IMG/VR virus record: IMGVR_UViG_3300007631_000008
Span: 1 to 20,345 of that record
Length of the DNA stretch: 20,345 bases
DNA from: a virus
Reading direction: 5' to 3' (one strand)
Of this stretch, positions 1 through 7,392 are shown one piece after another. The notes under the pieces were generated by a model. It worked only from the letters and a program-made list of their open reading frames with translations. It was not told the origin of the DNA and made no database searches. The position numbers were made by a program, and so were the translations under genes. Position 1 is the stretch's first letter; each line of letters opens with the position of its first letter.

Positions 1-336
1 ATCCTGCGAGTCGATGGTGCCCGCGATGGTGTCGATCAATCCGGCATAATAGCCGCCGGCGACGGGGAACCCGAGCAGGTTGAGCTCAATGGCAACGGCA
101 AGATCAATATCAAGATCGCCGCGCGTGCCCTCGCGCTGGATAAAGCCTTGGGCGATCTGCGCTTTGCGGCCCTCAATGCTCTCGTCAAAGCGCGCAACCG
201 GATGGCCGCCGGGCGTTGATCCGTCGTGGACGACCAGGGCGTTGCGATCAGTGTCGTGGGTGACTTCGCTTTGCGCGCCGATAAAACTCGAATGATCGCC
301 GCTGGTGCCGCGACGAAATTGCAATTCTGTTGCCAT
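1..336 (-). CDS. Tail fibre/receptor-binding protein with Mtd-type N-terminal domain (partial, runs off the window)
   Basis: The frame is open from ATG at 336 to the window edge (112 codons, no stop). The start is preceded by GAGGG about 8 nt upstream and lies 15 nt after the stop of the long fibre gene. Residues 4-50 carry LQFRRGTSGDHSSFIGAQSE followed by HDTDRNALVVHDGSTPGGHP, the hallmark of the small beta domain at the N-terminus of the Bordetella phage major tropism determinant (Mtd_N) and of many other phage tail fibres. In those proteins the domain usually anchors or trimerises the fibre, and receptor specificity lies further C-terminal, here outside the window. Its place after the 772-aa fibre fits a distal adhesin or tailspike. 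The domain call rests on remembered family patterns. Confidence 0.8.
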   Translation of the reverse strand, partial: MATELQFRRGTSGDHSSFIGAQSEVTHDTDRNALVVHDGSTPGGHPVARFDESIEGRKAQIAQGFIQREGTRGDLDIDLAVAIELNLLGFPVAGGYYAGLIDTIAGTIDSQD

Positions 337-351
337 GCTATTGCCCTCTTT

Positions 352-2670
352 TTAAGCCAGTGTTCCGCAGTCGAGCGTTCCCTCAACCGTGAGGTTGCCC
401 GTGATTTGCTGATTGCCAGTAAAGCTGTTGCCACCGCTTAGCTGCGCCTTGAGCGATTCAAGCTCGTCGATCGCGGCCTGAACATCGGCAGCGGTCAGTC
501 CGGATGAGGCGTTGTCATAGCTGACCTGATCGGCGCTTGCAGTCGCCACTTGCCAGGCGCTGCCGGAGTAGACGTAGAGCGCATCAGCGCTTGTGTTGAA
601 GTACAGATCGCCCGCCTGGAGCGCCGAGCCGTCTTTGCGCGTACTGGGTGCGTTGCTGCTCGCGCCGATATAGACATCGGCAAAGTTGGTCACATCGCCA
701 AGATTGTCGGCGACCACGCCCACATCGGCGATATTTGCGCTCACGTTCTGCACATCAGTGGCGTTGCTTGCCACCGTGTTCACGCTCGTAATGTCTGCCG
801 CCACGGTGCTGATATCGGTGGCATTCCCCGCCGCAGCGGTTACATCCGAGCTCACCCCCGAGACCGTGCTCACATCGCCGTCAATAAGCGCAACGGCGCT
901 CACATCGGCATTGATATTGGCTACCGTCTGCACATCGGTGCGAATGTTGTAGACCGTTGTGAGATAGCCATCCGGAACCCCGTCAGGGGCGGTTGATGGC
1001 TCGGTGATACTGCCGAGATCTGGGCCAAATGCCGCGCCCGCTAGATCGCTTGAGACAGTCTGGATTTTGGTGAGATTGTCGTTCACCGAGCTGACGTCTG
1101 AATCAACAGCAGCGACTGCTTGCACATCAGTAATGCTGCCGGCGACGGTGTTGACGTTCGCCTCATTGGCGTTGAGCGTTGTCACGTCTGATGAAATGCC
1201 CGCGACCGTGGTCACGTCAGGCTGAATGCCCGCGACCGTTGTCACATCAGGATGGATGCCCGCGACAGTGTTGACGTTGCCAATGTCGGCGGCGACCACG
1301 GTAATGTCCTGACCGGGCCCGACGTAGCCTGCGACCGTGGAGACTTCGGTGGACCGCGAGGCCACCATCGTTACATCCGAGTCGATTCCGGCAATCGTCT
1401 GAACATCGGAATCAACGGCTGCGACGTCGGTGATGGCTGACCCGATGCCCGCAACCGTCTGCACATCGCCACGAATGTTGTAGACCGAGATAATGTAGCC
1501 ATCGGGTACATTGGTCTGCGCCTGCGCGGGCTGGGTGATTGAGCCCAGATCGTAACTGAACGACCCACCCGCCAGATCGCTGCCAACGGTATCGACCACC
1601 GAGGCATTGATGGAGACGTTATTGATCTCTGTCTCAATGCCCGCCACCGCCGTGATATCGGTGCTAATGCTGGCGGCGGTGCTGACAGCACCCGAGTTGG
1701 CGTCGACTGCCTGGACAGCCGGAGCAATGGAGTTCACGCCCGTGACCGCGGAGCCAATGTTCGCCACTGCGGTAACATCCGCCCCAATCCCAGCCACGCT
1801 GACAATGTAGTCGCTATCCGCTGCGACGACGTTGATCTTGTCAATATCCGTGGCGACGGTGCCAATATCGGCAATACCGCCGGCAACGGTGCCGATCGTG
1901 TTCGAGCCAGCCAGATCTGCGGCGATGATCGTGACATCTTTGCCCGCGCCAATCTCGCCCGAGACGGTGGAGACGTCGGCAATATCTGTGGCAACGGTGC
2001 CGATATCCGCAATGTTTGTGGAAAGGGTGGTGACATTGGGGTCGGTCGCCCAATACTTGGCCGAGAAATGCGTGCCATCGACCGTTCCATCGGTCTTAAT
2101 CGCCCAGTCTCTGGCGGAGCCAATCGACCCATCAACGCCGCTGCCGCCGATGGCGTAGGCCTTCGCCGAGTAGTCGCTGGAGTCGACCTGACCGCTGGTG
2201 CGAACTGCCCATGCCTCGGCCTCGTCCTCGCTCGCCTTGGCGGCGGCTTTGGCGGCCTCGACGTCGCTGACGTTGATCGCCAGATCCGTTTTGCCCGAGT
2301 CAATGCTCGCACCCGAGACATGGCGAAGCTCGACGACGTACAGGTTTTTGGTGGCCGGATCGCGGAACACGTCATTGACGTAGTACTCGACCCCCGATGC
2401 GTAGTCACCTCGCCAGGTAAACCCAGCGAGCAATGCCATTGCGCCGGTATTGTCAAAGCCGACGACCTTGTTCCGGCGCTCCGTTGCGGTCGCGGCGACC
2501 TCATGATCGGAGCCATCCGCCGCCAGCTTGAGCGATCGCGCGGCATCGGTGGCAACATCCGAAAACCCGGACGCGACCTCATCGAACTTGCCATCTACCT
2601 CGTCAGCGCGCACCGTCGTGCCGGGCTGGAAGCGCTGACCCTCGTCAGAGTTGTCATAGTAGTTAGCCAC
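352..2670 (-). CDS. Repeat-rich tail fibre protein, 772 aa
   Basis: Structural tail fibre. The start is GTG at 2670, overlapping the upstream stop by 8 nt (GTGGCTAA). The N-terminus (about residues 1-50) looks like a virion-anchoring fibre domain. It is followed by a W-R-G-D-Y / YYVNDVFRDP segment (about 85-115) typical of small beta modules in fibres, an Ala/Glu-rich helix, and EAWAVRT and SAKYWATDP segments. From about residue 210 to 660 there is a long array of roughly 7-residue units of the form D-V/I-x-x-V-A-G/x (such as PDVTTVAGIQ), which suggests a shaft of regular beta or helical repeats. A 44-residue module occurs twice. The C-terminus has a GDLYFNTSADALYVYSGSAW module and a short NLTVEGTLDCGTLA end. 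No enzymatic motif is visible. The exact fold and receptor are unknown. Confidence 0.85.
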   Translation of the reverse strand: MANYYDNSDEGQRFQPGTTVRADEVDGKFDEVASGFSDVATDAARSLKLAADGSDHEVAATATERRNKVVGFDNTGAMALLAGFTWRGDYASGVEYYVNDVFRDPATKNLYVVELRHVSGASIDSGKTDLAINVSDVEAAKAAAKASEDEAEAWAVRTSGQVDSSDYSAKAYAIGGSGVDGSIGSARDWAIKTDGTVDGTHFSAKYWATDPNVTTLSTNIADIGTVATDIADVSTVSGEIGAGKDVTIIAADLAGSNTIGTVAGGIADIGTVATDIDKINVVAADSDYIVSVAGIGADVTAVANIGSAVTGVNSIAPAVQAVDANSGAVSTAASISTDITAVAGIETEINNVSINASVVDTVGSDLAGGSFSYDLGSITQPAQAQTNVPDGYIISVYNIRGDVQTVAGIGSAITDVAAVDSDVQTIAGIDSDVTMVASRSTEVSTVAGYVGPGQDITVVAADIGNVNTVAGIHPDVTTVAGIQPDVTTVAGISSDVTTLNANEANVNTVAGSITDVQAVAAVDSDVSSVNDNLTKIQTVSSDLAGAAFGPDLGSITEPSTAPDGVPDGYLTTVYNIRTDVQTVANINADVSAVALIDGDVSTVSGVSSDVTAAAGNATDISTVAADITSVNTVASNATDVQNVSANIADVGVVADNLGDVTNFADVYIGASSNAPSTRKDGSALQAGDLYFNTSADALYVYSGSAWQVATASADQVSYDNASSGLTAADVQAAIDELESLKAQLSGGNSFTGNQQITGNLTVEGTLDCGTLA
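919..1050 (-). repeat. 44-residue fibre module, copy B
   Basis: Encodes SDLAGAAFGPDLGSITEPST and then PDGYLTTVYNIRTDVQTVA. It aligns without gaps to copy A at 1450-1581, with the same SDLAG, DLGSIT, VPDGY, VYNIR and DVQTVA blocks. Both copies are embedded at the same phase in the D-V-x-x-V-A array, so the fibre grew by duplicating a larger segment as well as single units. Confidence 0.85.
1450..1581 (-). repeat. 44-residue fibre module, copy A
   Basis: Encodes SDLAGGSFSYDLGSITQPAQ and then VPDGYIISVYNIRGDVQTVA, the partner of copy B at 919-1050. The start-to-start distance is 531 nt (177 codons), which gives the size of the presumed duplicated segment. Confidence 0.85.
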
Positions 2671-4138
2671 GCAAGCGCCTCCTTGGTTCGTGGTGCAGGG
2701 TGTAGCCGTAAATCACATGCGGCCGGGTTTGGCCCGAGGAGTAGACCGAGAACCCAATCGACTCGCCGGAGCCGGCAACATCGACAGGCTCGGTACGAAG
2801 AACGGGCGCCGACCAGGCAATCTCGTTCCAGTTGTCGGCGTTCCACAAACCGCCCGAACGCCGGTAGTCCAGAAAAAAGCGCAGCTGCCTTGAGGATTCG
2901 ACACCGCCATAATCGAGCTCGGGGCGGACAGCAATCCGATCTTCGGTGCCTGAATCAATGTCGAAAAACGCCCGGCGATAGCGCTTTTTAGCGCCCGGGG
3001 CGTTCAGATCGGTATAGGCGAGCGCCAGAAAGGCAGTGATCGGCTCGCCGTTGAACGACAGCGCATCTGCGTCAAACCGATAGACGTTGCCCTGATCGTC
3101 GCCGGATAGGATGGACTCGGCGCCGCTCTCAAGCTCGCCGGTGTGCATCACCACCATCTGGTCGGGGAACTCGACCGTCGTTGCCCCCGAGGGCGACCAG
3201 TAGACACCCGTGCGATCGTTGAAAAGCACCCGGTACTGCGCCAGGCGTTTTGAAACACATGACGCGACCACGCGCTCGGAATAGCCGTCATCCGAGAAGA
3301 TCGGCTGGATGGGGCTGCCCGGTAAGGTCGGCGAGAAGTCGCCGAAGTCGTTAGAGGCCTTGAGCCCTGTGATGCCGCGCTCGGCGACAAAATACGGCTC
3401 GGTGAACGACTGCATCGAGTAGGCCTTGGCGCCTGAATTAGGCACCGTGATGCGCAGCTCCCAGTTTTGCGGGACGTTGCCAAACAGCCCTTTGATTGAA
3501 TCGCGGCAGGCAATGTGGAAAGCGCCGCCGCGCCCGGACGCTAGGCCAGTGATCTGTTGCGAGACGCCGATCTCGCCAGCACCGCCTGTTGCCGCATCCC
3601 ATTCGTTGGGGTCACCCACGCCGGAGTACTGCAAGGAGCCGGCCTCAAATCCGAGCATCAGGTGATTGGCATGGATGCCGATGTATTTTGCCCCCGAAGG
3701 CGCCTGATCCAGCACCCGGAAACTACCGTCGGCCTTGATCTCAAACGGCTTGCCGCCGCCGACGCCATAGACTGCCCGCCCGCTGCTGGTCGCGAGGAAG
3801 TTGCCCTCGACCGTCTCATGCCGCCCTGCGGCCAATACGCCGCTGGTGTCGGTGACAACGGCCCAGCTTGAGCCATCCCACCGATAGAGGGTGGCCGCTC
3901 CGCCCGAACTGTCCTCGCGGATCGCATAGAAGTCGTCAAAGAACGTGAACACCCCGAGCACCGGGCCTTGGCCTGGCAGGGTTTCTCCGATCTGCTCGTA
4001 GCCTTCAATGCGCCGGTAGCCGCCTGTCACTGGGCACTCGTAATTGACGGCGAACAGGCACCGACCGGGCTCGACCTGCCGAACCGGCGTGGTCAGATCA
4101 ATGCCACCACCAAATGGGATGTAGGCGGTACTGGTCAT
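2663..4138 (-). CDS. Tail/stabilisation protein, possibly P22 gp10-like, 491 aa
   Basis: ATG at 4138 overlaps the upstream stop by 4 nt (ATGA). The protein is soluble, acidic and Gly/Ser/Tyr-rich, with many short beta-strand-like segments (such as LYRWDGSSW and GNVYRFDAD) and no signal peptide or membrane segment. It begins with YIPFGGGIDLTTP and a conserved-looking NYECPVTGGYRRIEGYE block. This start, length and position (after the adaptor, before the fibres) resemble podophage proteins that plug or extend the tail, such as P22 gp10 (packaged-DNA stabilisation, about 470 aa). That parallel is inferred from context and general form, not from a clear signature. It is certainly a virion-region structural gene. 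Confidence 0.75.
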   Translation of the reverse strand: MTSTAYIPFGGGIDLTTPVRQVEPGRCLFAVNYECPVTGGYRRIEGYEQIGETLPGQGPVLGVFTFFDDFYAIREDSSGGAATLYRWDGSSWAVVTDTSGVLAAGRHETVEGNFLATSSGRAVYGVGGGKPFEIKADGSFRVLDQAPSGAKYIGIHANHLMLGFEAGSLQYSGVGDPNEWDAATGGAGEIGVSQQITGLASGRGGAFHIACRDSIKGLFGNVPQNWELRITVPNSGAKAYSMQSFTEPYFVAERGITGLKASNDFGDFSPTLPGSPIQPIFSDDGYSERVVASCVSKRLAQYRVLFNDRTGVYWSPSGATTVEFPDQMVVMHTGELESGAESILSGDDQGNVYRFDADALSFNGEPITAFLALAYTDLNAPGAKKRYRRAFFDIDSGTEDRIAVRPELDYGGVESSRQLRFFLDYRRSGGLWNADNWNEIAWSAPVLRTEPVDVAGSGESIGFSVYSSGQTRPHVIYGYTLHHEPRRRLRG

Positions 4139-4767
4139 GCGAGCGGCCCCTGCACGGTGACGTTGGGGAGCTCGCGATTGACCATTTCCTGATAGACGCC
4201 GGCGAAGTTGTTTCGGCCCTGCTGCACCACCTCGGGGGCGTTCTCATAAAGCCCGTACTGGATCATCGCAGCGTAGACAATCGCGTCGTGATAGACCGCC
4301 GGGCAGCGCGGCACGTCGCTGTTGCTCGCAAGGGTCTGAGGCGTGCGCCAATACTCGAACGTGAGCCGAGCGCCGACAGGCGGCTCGGACTCCAGGTAGA
4401 GCAAGCCATCCGGTGCGATGGATGCGATGCGGGGCTCGCGCACATTGGTTGAGTCCCGATAGTCGGACCGAAACCGCTCCCACGGCAAAAGGGAGACAAT
4501 GGTCTTACCAATGCGCAACGTCTGATCGTCGATAACGGACAGATCTTGAGGCAGCGCAAACTCGCGGAACTCGGGCGATAGATCCACCTCGCCCGTGGCC
4601 CAGGCAAACCGCCAGCGCTCATGACGCTGCTGGATGCGCAACCACTCGCCGCGCACCCACTCCACCAGCCGCGCCGACTCGCCGGTCTGGCCTTCGACGT
4701 TGGCCGGGCCCGTGCCCGCGGCGCCGACCTGGCGCCGGAGCGATTGGCAGAGCTCGAGGAATGTCAC
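4135..4767 (-). CDS. Head-tail adaptor-like protein, 210 aa (P22 gp4-like position)
   Basis: GTG at 4767 overlaps the upstream stop (GTGA). The N-terminus reads FLELCQSLRRQVGAAGTGP, then GQTGESARLVEWV and EWLRIQQRHERWRFA. This pattern is common in podophage proteins that sit below the portal and start tail assembly. A helical N-terminus of this type is expected to dock to the portal ring. The middle is beta-rich (GLLYLESEPPVGARLTFEYW) and the C-terminus helical (AAMIQYGLYENAPEVVQQGR). Its place between the head genes and the larger tail protein supports an adaptor role. The family match is from memory of similar phage proteins. Confidence 0.7.
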   Translation of the reverse strand: MTFLELCQSLRRQVGAAGTGPANVEGQTGESARLVEWVRGEWLRIQQRHERWRFAWATGEVDLSPEFREFALPQDLSVIDDQTLRIGKTIVSLLPWERFRSDYRDSTNVREPRIASIAPDGLLYLESEPPVGARLTFEYWRTPQTLASNSDVPRCPAVYHDAIVYAAMIQYGLYENAPEVVQQGRNNFAGVYQEMVNRELPNVTVQGPLA

Positions 4768-5171
4768 GCCCGAACCTCACGATGGATCTGGAACGGGTAG
4801 GCATGAACCTCCTGGCGCTCCATGTTGCTCGGGTCGTAGACGTACTGCACCGCGTGATCAAGCACCTCAACCACGGCAGCCGGGACGGTGACCTTCTGCC
4901 CGCGCTTGATGACATAGTTGTAGCCATTGACCGATACCGGGACGGGCTGCTTGTCCTGACTGTCCTGAGCGATGCTGATCTCGTACTTGATCTCGCCCTT
5001 CGTGGTCAGATCCGGGCCCTCGGTGATCTCCGGCGTTGGCTCGCCCAGGTGCGTGCGAATGCGCTCGGCGAGCTTGGCGTCGGTGATGTTTGAGCGGAAC
5101 TCGATGCCGAGATCAGCGGCGGTCGTCTCCAGATCCTCGCGGCTCATCTCGCTGACGTTGATTTCGGACAT
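4764..5171 (-). CDS. Virion-region protein with N-terminal HeH/SAP-like motif, 135 aa
   Basis: ATG at 5171 is preceded by GGAG 8 nt upstream. A longer in-frame start at 5210 lies inside the terminator hairpin and has no good ribosome site. Residues 1-45 (MSREDLETTAADLGIEFRSN followed by ITDAKLAERIRTHLGE) look like the two-helix HeH/LEM/SAP fold seen in several small phage proteins. Residues 78-135 form a second part, with YNYVIKRGQKVTVPAAVVEV and HAYPFQIH, a beta-rich segment found in proteins next to capsid genes. It may be a minor head protein or decoration factor; the sequence does not settle this. It follows an intrinsic terminator, so its transcript depends on readthrough or antitermination. 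Confidence 0.7.
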   Translation of the reverse strand: MSEINVSEMSREDLETTAADLGIEFRSNITDAKLAERIRTHLGEPTPEITEGPDLTTKGEIKYEISIAQDSQDKQPVPVSVNGYNYVIKRGQKVTVPAAVVEVLDHAVQYVYDPSNMERQEVHAYPFQIHREVRA

Positions 5172-5195
5172 TGCTGTTTCTCCATGTCGGAAATG

Positions 5196-5219
5196 AAAAG
5201 CCCCGCTCAAAGGCGGGGC
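5196..5219 (-). terminator. Intrinsic terminator after the 49-aa gene
   Basis: On the minus strand GCCCCGC-CTTTGA-GCGGGGC is followed by TTTT: a 7-bp all-GC stem, a 6-nt loop and a short U-tract. It lies between the stop of the 49-aa gene (5246) and the start at 5171. It should lower transcription of the tail genes relative to the capsid genes unless RNA polymerase is modified. Confidence 0.8.
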
Positions 5220-5245
5220 CGGGGGATATTGGGATAGGCCGGAGC

Positions 5246-5395
5246 CTATTTTTTCTTGGCGGTCTTGGCCGATCGTTTGAACGCTTTGTCCGTTGGCCGC
5301 CCTGCTTCACCCTTGCGAGCCATGCGCTCATTGGAGCCGTTTTTGATCCGCTCGCGCTTCTGGTGAATGTTGGTATACAAACCGTTTTTAGCCAT
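5246..5395 (-). CDS. Small basic phage protein, 49 aa
   Basis: ATG at 5395, stop TAG at 5246. It reads MAKNGLYTNIHQKRERIKNG, then SNERMARKGEAGRPTDKAFK and a Lys-rich end (AKTAKKK). This very basic mini-protein with the LYxNIHxKRxRI start recurs beside capsid genes in many podophages, usually unannotated. The charge suggests it binds DNA or the inner capsid surface; that is inference. It sits alone between two hairpins (5412-5442 upstream, 5196-5219 downstream), directly after the major capsid gene. A second Lys-rich mini-protein of exactly 49 aa is encoded at 14245-14394, with little sequence similarity beyond composition. Confidence 0.85.
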   Translation of the reverse strand: MAKNGLYTNIHQKRERIKNGSNERMARKGEAGRPTDKAFKRSAKTAKKK

Positions 5396-5411
5396 CAGGC
5401 ACTCCAATCAG

Positions 5412-5442
5412 AACGGCGCCACCCGCTTGGGGCAGCGCCGTT
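5412..5442 (-). terminator. Strong hairpin just after the major capsid gene
   Basis: Minus strand AACGGCGCTGCCC-CAAGC-GGGTGGCGCCGTT forms a 13-bp stem (two G-T pairs) with a 5-nt loop, 10 nt beyond the capsid stop. Only CTGATT follows it, so it lacks a clear U-tract. It may be a weak terminator or a 3'-end stabiliser for the capsid mRNA. Confidence 0.6.
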
Positions 5443-5452
5443 GCCGGCCTAC

Positions 5453-6445
5453 TTACGAGAGATCGCTGGCCGCGACCTCCAGTCGATGGGTCCAGGATTC
5501 GTTGAGAATCTTGGCCACGAAGTAGGTTTTCCAGCCGACCGAGCCCTTCTGCCCAAGCGGGTCGCCGCCGCGCGGGGTGTCAGGATTGAGCACCTTCGGC
5601 GTGATGGCGTTGGCCCCCTTGAGCGGGATCAGCCCGTAGGCGTCCTTGGCCACATAAACGACCGGGTAGACGTCGACGTTGCTGCCGTCGTTGACCATGC
5701 CGTTGGTGGTCGAGGAGCCCGCGCCCTCGTAGTTGTCGAGCACCGGGGAGAGGACATAGCGCACGTCCTCCACCTTGCCGATCTCATGCGGCAGCGCGTC
5801 CATCGAGCCGTACTGCTCGGTGGGCGTGAAGCCCGGAAGATCGCGGATGTCCGACTCGAGATCGGTGTGGGCGAACGCAATGAACGCCGGCGCCACGGGG
5901 ACCGTCTCGTAGTTGGGCGAGGCGGCAACCATGTTGGTCACCTTCTTGCCGCGGTTCGCCTTGATCGACCGGGTGATGGCCCGCTGCTTGTCGAGGCTGA
6001 TCGGCGTGTTCACGTCCGAACGGCTGGTGCCGTTGGCATAGAACACCGAGGTTCCGGCCCGGAGCGCGCCCCAGGTCTGGATCTCGACCGTCTCGGCGGC
6101 CTGCTCGCCGCACAGCATCGAGGCGTCCGAGAGCACCGGGTCCTCGGCCAGGTCGTTGACCACATCGGTGATCTCGACGAAAGCACCCCACTGATCCAGC
6201 TGGACCTGAACGTCCTCGTACTGCATCTGCTGGGCGGTCGGGGTCGTACCCTCGGTGAGCGCCGTGCTCAGCCCGCCGAACGGGACCGGACGCCGGAACT
6301 TGACGGTATCGGCCTTATTCTTCGGCAGCGGCTTGGACAGGCCAAACTTGGAGAGAACAAGGATGGGCTCCGCGTGCTGGAGCATTTCGGTTGCGGCCCA
6401 CGCAGCGGTACGCTGCGAGATAGTGCCGTAAGTCGTGGTCGCCAT
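5453..6445 (-). CDS. Major capsid protein, N4-gp56 family, 330 aa
   Basis: This is the shell protein of the head, expected to have the HK97 fold. ATG at 6445 is preceded by GAGGT 8 nt upstream, inside the last codons of the scaffold gene. Family features visible are LTEGTTPTAQQMQYEDVQVQ, WGAFVEITDVVNDLAEDPVL, GEQAAETVEIQTWGALRAGT, a central HTDLESDIRDLPGFTPTEQY and the late VGWKTYFVAKILNESW. Together these match the N4-gp56 group of major capsid proteins by pattern, and about 330 aa is a normal length for it. It follows a coiled-coil scaffold gene with only 6 nt between them, the usual scaffold-capsid pair. Strong hairpins follow it, consistent with high expression. Confidence 0.9.
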   Translation of the reverse strand: MATTTYGTISQRTAAWAATEMLQHAEPILVLSKFGLSKPLPKNKADTVKFRRPVPFGGLSTALTEGTTPTAQQMQYEDVQVQLDQWGAFVEITDVVNDLAEDPVLSDASMLCGEQAAETVEIQTWGALRAGTSVFYANGTSRSDVNTPISLDKQRAITRSIKANRGKKVTNMVAASPNYETVPVAPAFIAFAHTDLESDIRDLPGFTPTEQYGSMDALPHEIGKVEDVRYVLSPVLDNYEGAGSSTTNGMVNDGSNVDVYPVVYVAKDAYGLIPLKGANAITPKVLNPDTPRGGDPLGQKGSVGWKTYFVAKILNESWTHRLEVAASDLS

Positions 6446-6451
6446 GGTGTA

Positions 6452-7321
6452 TTACCTCTTTTTGGCGTAGTGATTGAATGCAGCCTCGAAGTCCTCCGGC
6501 GCTCCTGCCTTCGGCGCACCCCCTCGGCGGGGGACGCTTTGAGCGGAGGCCAGACGCTCCTGGCGTCGATCTGGATTGCTGGCAGCAGCCTCGCCACCTG
6601 CCTGCGACTTGTAGAGATCCATCAACGCGGCGGCTTCCGCGGCGTCATTGGATTCGGTCAGTCGACGCAGTGATTCCGGCTGCTGGTTTAGCCATTCAGT
6701 AAACGCCGGCGCAGCGACCACCTCTTGCCAATCAGGATGGCGGGCTTCTAGCGCGCTCACCTGAGTCTTGAGGTATTGGCTCTGGGCCTGTTCCTGGATG
6801 GGTTCCACAGCGGTCTGGAGCTGCTCCAGCCGCTGCTCGAGTTGCGCCTGTCGCTGCCTGTCGGCCTCAAGACGCTGGGCCTCGGCGGACAGTCTGGCTT
6901 CAAGCGCTTTTGCGACCTCGGGGAAGTCCTGTTTCAGCGATTCCCAGTCCTCGGAGCCAGCCGCTTCGGCCGCCTCCTGACGCTTCTGGTCGTCGCTGAC
7001 GTTGGATTGCCCCGCGGGTGCCTGGGTCTGCTGCAGTTGGGCCTGCAGCTGATTGATCTGTCGCTGGTACGCGCCAAGGCGGCCGCGCTGGCTGGCCTCG
7101 GAGTGCTTGAGCTTCTGGTTTTCGGCCTCAATCGCCGCCAGCCGCTTGGCAAGGTCCTCCTCGCCCGGCTGCTCGGCTGGCTCCTGCTCGGCCTCCGGTG
7201 TCTCGGCTGTGTCATCAGCCTCCGGGGCGTCGTTGCTCACCTCGCCGGTGGCGTACTCAGCGAATGCAGTCTCGTATTCGTCCTCGGACTGCGGCTCATT
7301 GTCGAGCGGCTCGTCAGTCAT
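6452..7321 (-). CDS. Capsid scaffold protein, 289 aa
   Basis: Probable internal scaffold that guides procapsid assembly and is then lost. The start chosen is ATG at 7321, with AAGGAG 8-9 nt upstream. An in-frame ATG at 7345 exists but abuts a terminator U-tract and has no ribosome site. The N-terminal 55 residues are very acidic (EPLDNEPQSEDEYETAFAEY, then repeated Glu/Asp). Residues about 60-190 are a Gln/Glu/Ala coiled coil, followed by a charged region. The C-terminus reads APKAGAPEDFEAAFNHYAKK, with the basic tail that scaffolds use to bind capsid subunits. Position between portal and capsid, composition and length all fit. Scaffolds diverge fast, so this is context plus composition. Confidence 0.85.
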   Translation of the reverse strand: MTDEPLDNEPQSEDEYETAFAEYATGEVSNDAPEADDTAETPEAEQEPAEQPGEEDLAKRLAAIEAENQKLKHSEASQRGRLGAYQRQINQLQAQLQQTQAPAGQSNVSDDQKRQEAAEAAGSEDWESLKQDFPEVAKALEARLSAEAQRLEADRQRQAQLEQRLEQLQTAVEPIQEQAQSQYLKTQVSALEARHPDWQEVVAAPAFTEWLNQQPESLRRLTESNDAAEAAALMDLYKSQAGGEAAASNPDRRQERLASAQSVPRRGGAPKAGAPEDFEAAFNHYAKKR

Positions 7322-7345
7322 TGCGGATCTCCTTGGATCGGCCAT

Positions 7346-7370
7346 AAAAAAACCGCCTCAGTGGGCGGTT
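7346..7370 (-). terminator. Intrinsic terminator upstream of the scaffold gene
   Basis: Minus strand AACCGCC-CACTGA-GGCGGTT is followed by a run of seven T that ends directly at ATGGCC (7345). It is a 7-bp stem with a 6-nt loop, in the gap between the DUF1289 gene stop (7393) and the scaffold start (7321). It would separate portal-side from capsid-side transcription unless polymerase is antiterminated. Confidence 0.85.
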
Positions 7371-7392
7371 TTGCGGTAGATAGGGAGTCGAT

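Larger units (their letters stand above)
690..2045 (-). repeat. Heptad-like D-V-x-x-V-A-G repeat array within the fibre gene
   Basis: The encoded protein repeats a unit resembling A-D-V-T-T-V-A-G-I dozens of times, and on the plus strand the DNA shows recurring forms of cccgcgaccgt-gt-acatc. The copies have diverged in sequence, with nearly exact neighbours at 1195-1265 (three successive units). The array is coding and in frame throughout, so it is a protein repeat. It is not a CRISPR or intergenic array. Confidence 0.8.

Noticed and set aside
36-434. 132-codon Ala/Arg/Ser-rich minus-strand frame at the left edge
   Set aside because: Overlaps the end of the fibre gene and the Mtd-type gene in the wrong frame; the latter has a ribosome site and a clear domain.
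690-2045. Regular repeats that at first look like a CRISPR array
   Set aside because: The unit is 21 nt or a multiple, diverged, in frame throughout and translates into one continuous fibre; no constant repeat with unique spacers.
2068-2991. 307-codon open frame on the plus strand across the fibre/tail boundary
   Set aside because: It spans two well-supported minus-strand genes, has biased composition and no protein-like motifs.
5171-6673. 500-codon open frame on the plus strand opposite the capsid gene
   Set aside because: It mirrors the codon structure of the capsid and scaffold genes on the minus strand, lacks family motifs, and is a GC-rich antisense shadow.
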